Shown here: positions 1-9,584 of the stretch, piece by piece
Layout of the letters: the number at the start of each line of letters is the position of its first letter
Numbering within the stretch: position 1 is the stretch's first letter
Source of the DNA: Marinagarivorans cellulosilyticus
GTDB lineage: Bacteria > Pseudomonadota > Gammaproteobacteria > Pseudomonadales > Cellvibrionaceae
Direction of reading: 5' to 3'
NCBI RefSeq assembly: GCF_021655555.1
Contig: NZ_AP023086.1
Span: forward strand, 5,114,685-5,178,684
Length of the DNA stretch: 64,000 bases
Position numbers and translations under genes: made by a program
Notes under the pieces: model-generated
Told to the model about the DNA's origin: nothing
The model's database searches: none
Seen by the model: only the letters and a program-made list of their open reading frames with translations

Positions 1-262
1 TGCCCGATGAGCCCATACTGCTTGAGGAAACTGCAATACTAGAGCTGCTAACAGGCTGCGAGCTTGAAGAAACTGGAGCTACTGATGAAGAGCTGACAAT
101 CGCAGGCACGCTGCTTGATACAACAGCAGCCGCACTGCTGTCCGCAACCGTGGACGATGATGTATCTCCGCCGGTACAACCCGAAAGCAACGTAGCAGCT
201 GCCACGGCAGCCACCAACGGAATACGTTTAGCTGATAAATATTGCATAGTATTATTGACCAT
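1..262 (-). CDS. Secreted lipoprotein with serine-rich linker, N-terminus only
   Basis: Reading leftward from an ATG at 262, the frame is open to the window edge, so only about 87 residues are visible. They show a basic, hydrophobic signal peptide ending in a lipobox (LLSGC) followed by CTGGD and a long Ser/Val/Ala-rich linker with repeated SSSS blocks. The same layout (lipobox, CTG, serine linker) begins the GH31 lipoprotein and two cytochrome lipoproteins of this window, so the missing part is probably a carbohydrate-active or haem-containing secreted protein; this is inference. A second in-frame ATG at 247 is an alternative start; neither has a clear Shine-Dalgarno sequence. Confidence 0.75.
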   Translation of the reverse strand, partial: MVNNTMQYLSAKRIPLVAAVAAATLLSGCTGGDTSSSTVADSSAAAVVSSSVPAIVSSSSVAPVSSSSQPVSSSSIAVSSSSMGSSG

Positions 263-804
263 TATTATTGTGAATTTGGCAAATTAAGAATTTTTCAAGC
301 CCAACACTGACTTACTGCCCATAAGTACCATTTTCTAGAAGCTATCGAGTAAACCGTACTGCCCATATCCTTGTACTGCTTCACAATTATTCAATCAATA
401 TTAAAGCGGGGTAAAAATTACAAACCCCGAAGATAAATAAATATATTCCCTTTGTGACTATAAGAAGCTCAGCAAAACATAATCGTACTTTACCCACTAA
501 ATGACCCTTCGCGCGCACCGTTCACGGCATTAATAAAGGCGCCACAGAAAGATTTGGGTAACCGACCGATGCTTTATTCTTTTATCCGCCCCCTTAATCT
601 ACAGCGCTAACTGCTTTATATAACAATTGCAGTATCCATATGCCAGATTAATAGAATCAGCTTTTTAAAGAGCAGTCCTCCCCCAAAAAATAACGCTAGG
701 CAACAAAAACTACCAATAGTCCTGATGGTTCGAAAAATGTAGCAGCCTAGTCCAGCCAGGGACTTCAATGAGAGACGATACTTTCCATAAAATGAGGTGT
801 TAAT

Positions 805-921
805 ATGACCCGTAATTGAGCCTATAGAGCTGAGTTCAAGAAAGAATCGATGAAAGCGGATTCAGGCACTATTGATGAGCGAGCGGACTCGCTTAGGCGC
901 CGAAAGGTAAGTGAGATCTAA
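805..921 (+). pseudogene. Possible transposase OrfA remnant
   Basis: A GAGG ribosome-binding site precedes an ATG, then MTRN, a TGA stop and AYRAEFKKESMK before the frame closes at 921. The 'YRAEFKKE' start resembles the first helix of IS3-type OrfA proteins, but only about 38 codons remain and one is a stop. The rest of the gene-free stretch 263-1006 is AT-rich, and I see nothing else in it except the inverted repeat at its right end. Confidence 0.25.
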
Positions 922-950
922 TAATGCTGACTACTGAATCTTAATATTCC

Positions 951-990
951 ATAGAAAAAATACAGTTTTATTTAACTGTATTTTTTCTAT
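951..990. terminator. Bidirectional terminator-like hairpin
   Basis: Perfect 17-bp inverted repeat (951-967 and 974-990) around a 6-base loop. The arms contain A6 and T6 runs, so the structure ends in a U-tract on either strand. It lies just beyond the stop of the leftward gene at 1007-3292 and is probably its terminator. Confidence 0.75.
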
Positions 991-1006
991 ATCGCTTGGC
1001 TGAAAT

Positions 1007-3292
1007 TTACAATTCTTGCTGACCTTCGATCATTTCGCCATTCTTAAATCGGCAAGGCCAAACGTGGTTTTCAGATTGACTAAAACATGCACCTCGACCG
1101 GTGGCAAGATAGTTGTTATCCATTCCACCAGCAAAGATTAAATCGTTACTCACTTGCGTGCGAATATGGCCTCGGTAGGCCGTAAATTTATGCAATAGCT
1201 TACCTTCTTTAGATACTGTTACGTCCCCGTGGTGCCCACCAAGCCATTGCTGCCCCTCGAAAATTCTACCATCCGTTTTATAATAGCGATGATTATTGTG
1301 CTCCATACCCATAAGGAACTCACCTTTAGAGCGCGTAACACTGAACCCCTCCGGCCACTGCATTTCCCCGATTCCCGTCACTAAGCTGCTTTCAAAATTA
1401 CCCTTATAATGAAATCCATTACTGGTCGATAGCCTGCCCTCACCTTCTAAAAATCCATCCTTCCATAAGCCTTCCATATTGCCGCCGAAATAGGATTTAA
1501 GTATGCCTTTCCCATGCGGACGTTTGTTTTTGATAGCGCCGGTATAAATAGAGCCATCTGTATACTCAATAGCATTTTCTGAAATATTTTTTACTTCACC
1601 TAACGGTATAACACGGAATTCTTGTGCTTCGACAAAAAAACGACCATAGCCTTTGGTAATCCAATTACTGTCACTCATAATTTTGTATTGTCGGCAGAGT
1701 TTCAATACCCGGTTTGCATCACCCGCTAGCATATTGACATTGATTTCATCCATAATATGGGGCGATAACGTTTTTAAACCTAAAAGTAAGCGAGCGCTAT
1801 AAAGTGCCGAGGTCGCTTCTTCTAGAAATTTTTTCCTGGTTTCTGTAGCGTTGGCACCGGCAAGGCCTAAAGTATAAAATGCGCGACCATTATGGTTATC
1901 CATGCGTATGGCTTTACGCGCTAATTTACGCAGGTTAACAAAATCTGTATTCGCATCTGGGTGGCCAACCCGCAGTCGCATTAATGTTGAATCGTACTTA
2001 TTGTATGCTAATAAACTAGCAATATCGGCATCATCAACGTAGGTTTCAGCCAGCACCTGCAGCTGCTTTTCAGCATCTATTGAAGAAAGTGGCTCTAATT
2101 TTCGCTTGGATTTCTCCCATTGCTCAATCTCTTTTTTCGAGAGAGTCGCCAGTATTGATTCTGTTGGTGGTGTAGGAGCAGAATTTGATGCTAGCAGGTA
2201 CTCTATTTCAGCCAATTTTATTTGAGCAGACTTAGGCGCCTTTTCTTTCGCGAGTATAAGTGCCTCGTCTCGCTCTGGAAATGAATAGCTACCAAACCTG
2301 AGTATTGCTTGTGCAAGGTAAGAATAGGTGCCGGCGGTATCTAACTCTTTAATAGCCGGGTTTACCGTTGGAAATTCAATACCTGCTTTTCCAGTATCAA
2401 ATCTTAGGAATTTTACAAATCGGCCACTAATATAGTCATTGATTCTTTTATCGATCGTTTCATAGCTAGCTTTAAATGCAAGGCTGAATGCATCGTCAAT
2501 AGAACGACCTTGATTTAATAGAGTAATATAGCGTGCAAGTTGATCACTTAGATTCTTCTCACTTTGGAAGTAATGATATGTAACCATTGCCCGAGCATAA
2601 AATTTAAATGACCTCTTTTCGTCTTTACGTTTTTGCTTTCCAGACTCATCCCGCCGCCAGCTCATATTGATATTGGTCGTTTTAAATAAATCTTCAACAT
2701 CAATACTTTCGTACCCCATACGAGATGGCGTTTGTATTGAATAGAGACGGTCGCCAATAACATCCATACTGCCAACGCTTACCGACTTACCTTTCTTTTC
2801 TATACGAAACGATGCTAAATATTCAGCAACCCCCTCGTCATACCAAAGGGGGCGAAAAGATTCACTGCCAATACGCCGAGATACAAAGTGCACATATTCG
2901 TGCATTAATATCTGATTACCCCACCCCTTAGCCTTTTTATTGGAATAATTAGCAACATTAACAATCGCAAGGTCACCGTCCAGGCCTGTTCGGAATACAC
3001 CAGCCCAAAATTCGGGCAAATCTAATCGCTTAAAATTTGACTTCGATGATATCGCAAGAATTTCTAATGGCTTTGCCGTCACCAGCGGCTTACCAAGAGT
3101 ATTTGTTATAAAGTAGTGAAAATTTTCCAAGTCACTCACAAGCGACTTGGCTTTTTTCGCTTTCATATCAGTTACTACAACAAAATTATCTGTGCGCAAC
3201 TCAATCCAATCGTCCTTTGCAAGTTTTTCAAGCTGAAGTTCGGCATAAGAAAATGGGGACAGTACCAAAATTAACATCAGGGCTAAACGCAT
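1007..3292 (-). CDS. Secreted HExxH putative metallopeptidase with C-terminal MORN repeats
   Basis: Protein of 761 residues. A signal peptide (about 1-17, ending FSYA) is followed by a domain with HEYVH at 131-135 and YDEGVAEYLA at 151-160, the pattern of a gluzincin-type zinc site in which a downstream glutamate is the third ligand (DUF1570-like). The middle (about 300-570) is helical and may be TPR-like. Residues about 575-700 contain MORN-type repeats (YTDGSIYTGAIKN, GGNMEGLWKDGFLEGEG, GFHYKGNF). It probably acts in the periplasm or at the cell surface; the substrate is unknown. It is transcribed away from the large cytochrome gene at 3683. Family assignment is by motif only. Confidence 0.7.
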   Translation of the reverse strand: MRLALMLILVLSPFSYAELQLEKLAKDDWIELRTDNFVVVTDMKAKKAKSLVSDLENFHYFITNTLGKPLVTAKPLEILAISSKSNFKRLDLPEFWAGVFRTGLDGDLAIVNVANYSNKKAKGWGNQILMHEYVHFVSRRIGSESFRPLWYDEGVAEYLASFRIEKKGKSVSVGSMDVIGDRLYSIQTPSRMGYESIDVEDLFKTTNINMSWRRDESGKQKRKDEKRSFKFYARAMVTYHYFQSEKNLSDQLARYITLLNQGRSIDDAFSLAFKASYETIDKRINDYISGRFVKFLRFDTGKAGIEFPTVNPAIKELDTAGTYSYLAQAILRFGSYSFPERDEALILAKEKAPKSAQIKLAEIEYLLASNSAPTPPTESILATLSKKEIEQWEKSKRKLEPLSSIDAEKQLQVLAETYVDDADIASLLAYNKYDSTLMRLRVGHPDANTDFVNLRKLARKAIRMDNHNGRAFYTLGLAGANATETRKKFLEEATSALYSARLLLGLKTLSPHIMDEINVNMLAGDANRVLKLCRQYKIMSDSNWITKGYGRFFVEAQEFRVIPLGEVKNISENAIEYTDGSIYTGAIKNKRPHGKGILKSYFGGNMEGLWKDGFLEGEGRLSTSNGFHYKGNFESSLVTGIGEMQWPEGFSVTRSKGEFLMGMEHNNHRYYKTDGRIFEGQQWLGGHHGDVTVSKEGKLLHKFTAYRGHIRTQVSNDLIFAGGMDNNYLATGRGACFSQSENHVWPCRFKNGEMIEGQQEL

Positions 3293-3682
3293 TATTATCC
3301 ATCCGGGAAAAAAGTATAAAGTCTAACGTAATATGCAACGCCAATAAACTTAAACGACAAGCTGACTTCGATTACCGCATTAACTGTGTAGACATCTGGG
3401 GGAGGGATAACTTATAGGCTTGAGGTAAAAGGACATAGAGGAATATTCATTACTGTCAACCATAATATACCCTCACATCGCATACTGTTGTTGCCCCCCT
3501 CTATGAGCGCCTTTTGCGCCAAGTTACACGCTGCGCCTCTGACCCAGCGCACACTTTGAAAGAAAAGAGCGCTGCAGCATTACTCCAACACCGCTTTGGC
3601 GCTAGAATAAACATCTGTATGCTTTTTAATCTAATTGCTGGCAGCCCAGCAATAGCCCCTCCATCGATTCACAGCGGTAAAT
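3293..3682. promoter_or_regulatory. Divergent intergenic region
   Basis: These 390 bases separate two divergent secreted-protein genes and should carry both promoters. I see no convincing small gene in it and no operator that I can name. Confidence 0.4.
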
Positions 3683-6600
3683 ATGACTTCCCCTACACCT
3701 AGCCCCATCATGGGGCTTTTGTTTAGCCTCGGCCTTTTTCTTGTTACCGCACCTGCCTTCTCTCTCGATTTACAAAGCTTTAGCTGCCCGCAAGGGCAAG
3801 AGTTAAGCCGCCTTAAAGGCGAGGACTTGCGCACCATGTTCTTCACGTACCACAACGGGTATTTGATTCAAAACAGGCATGGCGGCTCGATGACGAAGGT
3901 ATGGGATTTAAATGACCCGTCCGCTCCTGTTTTAGTAAACAGCTACGACAATAACCTATGGGAAGGCCAGCACACTCACACGTTTATTGGTGAAACCGAG
4001 CTTTATCATTGGTCTGGCAAGCATCAAGTTGATTTATCACAATTGCCCGCGCTAAAAGAAGCCAAACCCATTTTTAATGCCAGCGATATGGTTAATAGCT
4101 ATTACCCTTTTGGCTTTTCAGATGTTGCTAATTCCTATCAATACCAACAGGTTGGGCACTTTTCTATTCACGACTTGCGCACACCGGACCAAGATAAGCT
4201 CAGTACCGTTAACGTACTGGACGATACCGGATTTGAAGGCCATGTGAATTTAATTGGCAACCTACTCATTGTTACCGGTGATAACGAAACACCCCAAGGC
4301 GTTGCCACTTACGATCTTAGCGACCCGCGCAACCCAGTATTACTCGATAGCATAAGAACAATGCCCGACGGCACTCCTTTAATTAAAGCCTACGATAGTG
4401 TGCCGGTATGGGGGCACTACGTGATTTTGGCGCAAAATGGCGATACCACCGCACAGCGCGGTGTCGATATTATTGATTTTAGTGATCCTAAAAATTTAAA
4501 ACATGTTGGCCGTTTTGACTTTGAAGGGCGCACGCGCTACGCCCAATTTCAAGATCATTTTATGTTTATTGGCAATGCCAAAGTCGATATGAATACTTTT
4601 GAAACGGTAGCAACGTTTCCAGAAGGCGGTGGGGAGTACACATTACCTGTTGGCAATTTATTAATTACTGCCGGCATGCATAGGCCAGACAACGGCCGAA
4701 TATGGTGCCACCAAAGCCAACCCGATAAGCAAGCACCTAAAGTGTTATTTCATAGCCCTGCCGCCAATGCCACGGAAGTACCTGTTACCAGCCGCATTGG
4801 CGTTGTTATCCCCGAGACGCTAGATATCAAAACCACCAATAATAAAAATATCGTTTTACGGCCATTGCACAAAAAAGCTTTAGCCGTCGATATTGTTAGC
4901 TCCGATCACGATGTGATTAATATTACGCCCAAAACTGTGTTAGACCACAATACCACCTACGAATTTATTATTTTTTCTAATGGCCTTAGCGATGTTGCCG
5001 GCAATGCACTCACAGAAGACTTTCGCTTTGTATTTTCTACCGGCAAAGCCGTAAGTACAAAAAGGCCACCTCAAATAACACACCTTAGCGTTAACCATGA
5101 ACAATGCAATAACTGCCCACAGGTTAGCGTAGAGGCAAATGCTATAGCCCCCGATAATAGCCAGCAGTACAGCGTTAATTGGGGCGATGGCAGTAAAACT
5201 GTATTCAGTAAAGCCAACACCTTAGGCCATCGCTATAGCAAACCAGGTATTTATAACCTTCAACTTAAAGTTAAAAATTCGGCAGGGCTATACGATTATG
5301 CAACACGCAATATTGTAATAGGCAGCACCACTAACCCCGGCGGCATATCGTCCAGTACAATTATTGCCGACCGCACGAAAAATTTAATATGGAATGTAAA
5401 CCCCGATAACAACAGCGTAACCGCCTTACACGCGAACAGCGGAAAAAAAATATACGAAGTTCAGGTGGCTAAAAATCCGCGGTCATTAACGTTGGATCTG
5501 CAAGGTAATATTTGGGTAACCAGCGCAGACGACGCCGCCATTACAATCATTAAAAGTACTACCGGCACCATACTACATACAATAGCATTGCCAGCAGGCA
5601 GCCAGCCGCAAGGTATTGTGCATGCCAACGCACAAAATATCGCTTATGTGGCTACCATGGGCACAGGCTATTTATACCGTATTGATACCCTGCATAAACG
5701 CATTATCGACCGTTTATATATAGGGCCGTGGCCACGGGCATTAGCCTTAACCCATGATGGTAAAAAATTATATGCCTCGCGTTTTATATCGCCAGATCAC
5801 CAAGGCGAGGTTTACGCTATTGATACAACAACGTTTAACAAGGCTTCCACCATTGCATTGCATATGGATCAACATCCAGATTCCGACAGAAACGGACGAG
5901 GACTGCCCAATTATTTAATTAGCCTAGCGATAGCGCCGGATGGAAAAACACTATGGGTAGGCTCGAAAAAAGACAACCTATTACGCGGCGGCATGCATGA
6001 TGGCAAGGGATTAACGTTCGAGAATTCTGTACGCTCGATAATTTCTTTTATTGATATAACCCATGATGTTGAAATTATTAATAAACGCATAGATATCGAT
6101 AACCACGAACTGCCTAGCGCCATCCACTTTAGTCCAACCGGTACCATCGCCTATATTAGCTTTAGAGGCAACAATCGCATTACCGCTTACGATACACAAT
6201 CACTGCAAGTGCTAGATCGCTTAACAACCAATACAACGCCAATTGGCATCACCAGTATTGACAACCACCTTTATATACATAATTACTTGTCGCGCAGCAT
6301 ACAAAAATCCCATTTATTTACTGGGCCACAGAAAAGTTTGGGGCCGTTCAATACGCATTGGCAAACCCAAACCGTCATTAACGAAAAATTGCACACGTCA
6401 GTATTAGAAGGAAAAAAGTTATTTAATAATGCCGACGACCCACGCATTTCACGCGACGGCTACATCAGCTGTGCCTCTTGCCATCTGGATGGTGAACACG
6501 ATGGCCGCACGTGGGATTTTTCTGATCGTGGCGAAGGCCTGCGCAATACCATTGCTTTACGCGGCCGCGCCGGCACGGCCCACGGCAAGTTACACTGGAG

Positions 6601-8032
6601 TGCTAATTTTGATGAAATACAAGATTTCGAGCACGACATTCGCCACGCTTTTGGCGGCCGAGGTTTATTAAATGATAAAGATTTTGACGATACCATTCAT
6701 ACCTTAGACCAATATAAAGCTGGACGCTCTCGCGCCCTAGATGCAATAGCAACATATACGGCGTCACTAACACAATTTGGGATTAGCCCTTGGCGAAACC
6801 AGCAGCAACTGAGTCATAAAGCGCAGCGCGGAAAATTAATTTATCAACAATTAAATTGCTCTGGCTGTCACAGCGGCCCAGCATTTACCGATAGCCCCCA
6901 AGGTTTACGCCATGATGTTGGCACCATTAAGATAACCAGCGGGCAACGCTTAGGCAGTAATACCCTTAATGGTATTGACACTCCAACGCTAAAAGCCCTT
7001 TGGCATAGCGCACCTTATTTTCACGATGGTTCGGCCAATAGTTTGCTTGAGGTTATTAATCAGAAAAGCCACGGCAATGGCCAACAGCTAAGTTCCGGCG
7101 AAAAAGAAGACTTAATTGCTTATTTACTTCAAATTGATGATTTGGAAAACAACAGCCATACACCCGCAGCCACATTTAAATTAAGCACTTTAAACGCGAA
7201 TCAAAACCTCGCCCCCAATGCTATTGCGCTAGGAATTGAATCGTCGTTTTCAGATATTATCGCAGTGACTTACTTTGCTAACGATAAGGCTGTTGCTACC
7301 ACTAATCAGCCGCCGTTTAATACCTTGTGGCATTCAGACTCCCCCGGCAGGCAGCGCATTTACGCCAAGGCCATACACCGCAACGGCAGCGCCTCACTCT
7401 CGCCAGATGTCTGGGTGAATATTATTGGTAAATCACTTACCTGTGTAATTGGTTCCACCCAGCGCTGGACGGGCGGGTTTGTTACAAAAGATATTGTTGT
7501 GAGCAATGTCGGTGAAAACACCATGCAAGACTGGACAGTAAATATTTTATTTAGCGACAAGGTGGTATACCGTGAAGCTTGGGATACTATTGTGCAACAA
7601 CAAGATGCCACCCACTTTTTAGCCAAAGGCTATAGTGACGATCGCGATTTAGCACCTGGCGAGAGCATTGCCTTTGGCTTTATTGTTAACCATGCCCAAG
7701 ACACCCCCAATATTACGCCACAGTGCATTGTCGAAAATGCTGTACTACCAAAACCCATTGCCGCTAATACGCACGACGATGATATCGACGGTATTGCCAA
7801 TACCCGTGACGCTTGCCCAACAACGGCCATTAATAATCGCGTTAATGCTATTGGTTGTTCCGAACAAGAGCGCGATGACGACAAAGATGGTATAGCCAAT
7901 AGCAAAGATGCCTGCTTATATTCAGAAAAGGGAATGGGTGTTGATAACTTCGGTTGCAGTGCAGCGCAATACCGCACGCAATATTTACAGCAGGAGTTTA
8001 AAGCGCAGCAAAAGCATACAAGCAGCATGTGA
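3683..8032 (+). CDS. Secreted multimodular dihaem cytochrome with beta-propellers, PKD and CBM2-like domain
   Basis: Protein of 1449 residues. From the N-terminus: signal peptide; LVIVD-type propeller repeats (about 30-340); Big_5-like Ig domain (about 346-455); PKD domain (about 460-550, VNWGDGS); a YVTN/SMP-30-like propeller (about 555-890); a cytochrome c peroxidase/MauG-like region with CASCH at 930-934 and CSGCH at 1059-1063; an Ig-like domain (about 1165-1250); a CBM2-like domain from Cys1254 to Cys1348 with WTGGF and WTVNILF; and two thrombospondin type 3 Ca-binding repeats. The CBM2 fold in enzymes binds cellulose or chitin, so the haem domain is probably delivered to insoluble polysaccharide. 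Known Cellvibrio Cbp2D/E-type proteins also join CBM2 to redox domains, but I cannot test homology. Start: ATG 3683, or ATG 3712-frame codon at 3710, which gives a cleaner signal peptide; neither has a strong ribosome-binding site. Confidence 0.85.
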   Translation: MTSPTPSPIMGLLFSLGLFLVTAPAFSLDLQSFSCPQGQELSRLKGEDLRTMFFTYHNGYLIQNRHGGSMTKVWDLNDPSAPVLVNSYDNNLWEGQHTHTFIGETELYHWSGKHQVDLSQLPALKEAKPIFNASDMVNSYYPFGFSDVANSYQYQQVGHFSIHDLRTPDQDKLSTVNVLDDTGFEGHVNLIGNLLIVTGDNETPQGVATYDLSDPRNPVLLDSIRTMPDGTPLIKAYDSVPVWGHYVILAQNGDTTAQRGVDIIDFSDPKNLKHVGRFDFEGRTRYAQFQDHFMFIGNAKVDMNTFETVATFPEGGGEYTLPVGNLLITAGMHRPDNGRIWCHQSQPDKQAPKVLFHSPAANATEVPVTSRIGVVIPETLDIKTTNNKNIVLRPLHKKALAVDIVSSDHDVINITPKTVLDHNTTYEFIIFSNGLSDVAGNALTEDFRFVFSTGKAVSTKRPPQITHLSVNHEQCNNCPQVSVEANAIAPDNSQQYSVNWGDGSKTVFSKANTLGHRYSKPGIYNLQLKVKNSAGLYDYATRNIVIGSTTNPGGISSSTIIADRTKNLIWNVNPDNNSVTALHANSGKKIYEVQVAKNPRSLTLDLQGNIWVTSADDAAITIIKSTTGTILHTIALPAGSQPQGIVHANAQNIAYVATMGTGYLYRIDTLHKRIIDRLYIGPWPRALALTHDGKKLYASRFISPDHQGEVYAIDTTTFNKASTIALHMDQHPDSDRNGRGLPNYLISLAIAPDGKTLWVGSKKDNLLRGGMHDGKGLTFENSVRSIISFIDITHDVEIINKRIDIDNHELPSAIHFSPTGTIAYISFRGNNRITAYDTQSLQVLDRLTTNTTPIGITSIDNHLYIHNYLSRSIQKSHLFTGPQKSLGPFNTHWQTQTVINEKLHTSVLEGKKLFNNADDPRISRDGYISCASCHLDGEHDGRTWDFSDRGEGLRNTIALRGRAGTAHGKLHWSANFDEIQDFEHDIRHAFGGRGLLNDKDFDDTIHTLDQYKAGRSRALDAIATYTASLTQFGISPWRNQQQLSHKAQRGKLIYQQLNCSGCHSGPAFTDSPQGLRHDVGTIKITSGQRLGSNTLNGIDTPTLKALWHSAPYFHDGSANSLLEVINQKSHGNGQQLSSGEKEDLIAYLLQIDDLENNSHTPAATFKLSTLNANQNLAPNAIALGIESSFSDIIAVTYFANDKAVATTNQPPFNTLWHSDSPGRQRIYAKAIHRNGSASLSPDVWVNIIGKSLTCVIGSTQRWTGGFVTKDIVVSNVGENTMQDWTVNILFSDKVVYREAWDTIVQQQDATHFLAKGYSDDRDLAPGESIAFGFIVNHAQDTPNITPQCIVENAVLPKPIAANTHDDDIDGIANTRDACPTTAINNRVNAIGCSEQERDDDKDGIANSKDACLYSEKGMGVDNFGCSAAQYRTQYLQQEFKAQQKHTSSM
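3701..3720 (+). promoter_or_regulatory. Terminator-like hairpin over the start of the cytochrome gene
   Basis: AGCCCCA (3701-3707) and TGGGGCT (3711-3717) pair around a 3-base loop and are followed by TTTTG. The in-frame ATG at 3710 lies in the loop and stem. It could act as a weak terminator/attenuator or hide the start codon, or be chance. Confidence 0.35.
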
Positions 8033-8049
8033 GGCACGTGCTGCCGCAC

Positions 8050-8089
8050 GTAAAGCCGCCATAGCGTAATAGCTTCTATGGCGGTTTAC
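8050..8089. terminator. Hairpin between convergent genes
   Basis: GTAAAGCCGCCATAG (8050-8064) pairs with CTATGGCGGTTTAC (8076-8089) with one bulged base. It lies between the convergent stops of the large cytochrome gene (8032) and phoH (8100). No long U-tract is present. Confidence 0.65.
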
Positions 8090-8099
8090 GGCTTGCTTG

Positions 8100-8915
8100 T
8101 TAATCCATTTCGTAGCGGTCGATAACAGCGCGCACTAAGCCGCTGCGTACAATATCATCGCGATCAAATTCATGTATCGCCACATTATTTAAACCACCCA
8201 GCCGTTTTATCGCATCGCCTAAACCGTTAGGGCCTTTAATATCGCTTTGTTTAATATCGCCATTAATTACTACTTTGCAGTTTTCACCAATGCGGGTTAA
8301 AAACATCTTCATTTGTGATGGCGTAGTATTTTGTGCTTCATCAAGAATTACAAAGGTATCTTCTTTGAAGGTTCGCCCGCGCATATAAGCTAAAGGCGCC
8401 GCCACAATACGACCATGGCGCATTAAATATTTAACAGTGCCGGCACCGAGGCGCTCGTTTAAAATATCGCGAAAGGCATCGATATAAGCAGCAAATTTTT
8501 CGTCGATATCGCCAGGTAAAAAGCCGAGGTTTTCGCCGGCCTCTACTGCTGGGCGGGTGATAATAATGCGCTCTATTTGGCCATTTTGCATCGCTTCGGC
8601 AGCCAGCGCGCCAGCGCAATAACTTTTGCCGGTACCAGCAGGGCCAATGCCAAACGTCAGGCTGCTATTTTTAATTGCGTTAATATAATCTTTTTGGGCT
8701 TTGGTGCGGGGGCGTAGGGGTTTTAGATCTTGTTGCGGAGCGTAAGCGGTAGAGACTTGCTGTCGAGCATTAAGTTCAAAGATTTCGGCGCTTTCTAAGC
8801 CCGGAAGGTTTTGGTGTTTATTGCCCTTCTTGCGTTGGTTACTTCGCCCCGAACCATGATGTGAATTTTGTGCTTGATAGGTTGCATTTCGTTTCGCGCT
8901 TGCTCGCTTGGCCAT
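8100..8915 (-). CDS. phoH: PhoH family ATPase
   Basis: Protein of 271 residues from ATG 8915, chosen because CGGAGA lies about 10 bases upstream; a longer reading from 8951 lacks such a site. A basic N-terminal tail (MAKRASAKRN) precedes the PhoH P-loop ATPase domain, with Walker A GPAGTGKS at 91-98 and Walker B VILDEAQ at about 189-195. It is the short PhoH form without PIN, KH or other extra domains. PhoH proteins are cytosolic nucleotide-binding proteins linked to phosphate stress and RNA metabolism; the precise role here is not shown. It stands alone. Confidence 0.9.
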   Translation of the reverse strand: MAKRASAKRNATYQAQNSHHGSGRSNQRKKGNKHQNLPGLESAEIFELNARQQVSTAYAPQQDLKPLRPRTKAQKDYINAIKNSSLTFGIGPAGTGKSYCAGALAAEAMQNGQIERIIITRPAVEAGENLGFLPGDIDEKFAAYIDAFRDILNERLGAGTVKYLMRHGRIVAAPLAYMRGRTFKEDTFVILDEAQNTTPSQMKMFLTRIGENCKVVINGDIKQSDIKGPNGLGDAIKRLGGLNNVAIHEFDRDDIVRSGLVRAVIDRYEMD

Positions 8916-9500
8916 AGATTGTATTCTCCGAAAAAAATATGTAATTACCAATTAATCTGAAACTTTCTATCTTCTGACTGTGTACGTAACCTCAAAGTAA
9001 TTGTATTAACAGGCTTACACTTTTAGCATTACTGCCAACTAGCACTAGCACGTTTAAATGACAAATACATGAAAGCACTAATGACTCCCACTTAATGCGC
9101 CCTGCTAGCGTATGCATCTAACAACACTGGCTGGCGTTTAAGTACTTGTTGCTGCAGCCTTAAACTGACTATGAAACAAATTTAAAAACTTGCCAAGCTT
9201 AATTTTTAAAAAAATTTATTTTTTTGCAGACAAGCGCAAAATCATCAACTAGACTGCTAAGTAACACAAACTCGCGCTATGGAATTTTAAGACTACCCAA
9301 AATTCCACACCCTCCCTACCCCCTAAAGTTCATTAAATTACCTATTATTTTTTCTGCACGAGCTGTTTTGGCATTATTTTTGACGAGCTTTAATTGAGGG
9401 TTTAGCTGCCTAAATCACTGTGCTTTCTGTTAAGGCAGGCCCTACGAAAACTGGTTTTTTATACCGATTACTCCCTTTTTTATTATCTTGCCCCAATAAA
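8916..9500. other. AT-rich gene-free region upstream of phoH
   Basis: About 585 bases. The segment nearest 8916 should hold the phoH promoter. I see no open frame with a ribosome-binding site and no RNA gene that I recognise. Confidence 0.4.
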
Positions 9501-9522
9501 AAAGGGCGCCATAGCGCCCTTT
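9501..9522 (-). terminator. Rho-independent terminator of the original GH31 gene
   Basis: AAAGGGCGC (9501-9509) and GCGCCCTTT (9514-9522) form a perfect 9-bp stem with a 4-base loop, followed on the minus strand by a T-rich tract. It lies 18 bases beyond the ancestral GH31 stop codon (9541-9543), now cut off from the gene by the IS element. Confidence 0.8.
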
Positions 9523-9540
9523 AATGCTTTTTGCCTAGCG

Positions 9541-9584
9541 TTATTTTTCAATAACCACTGTATTATTTTGGCTTACCTCGGTAG
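9541..9584 (-). pseudogene. Displaced 3' end of the GH31 gene
   Basis: If the IS element (9585-10949) and one copy of its 7-bp target duplication are removed, the GH31 frame runs directly into this segment: ...VRFST joins EVSQNNTVVIEK and then TAA at 9541. The join is in frame, so this is the original C-terminus of the protein encoded from 13354. Confidence 0.85.
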
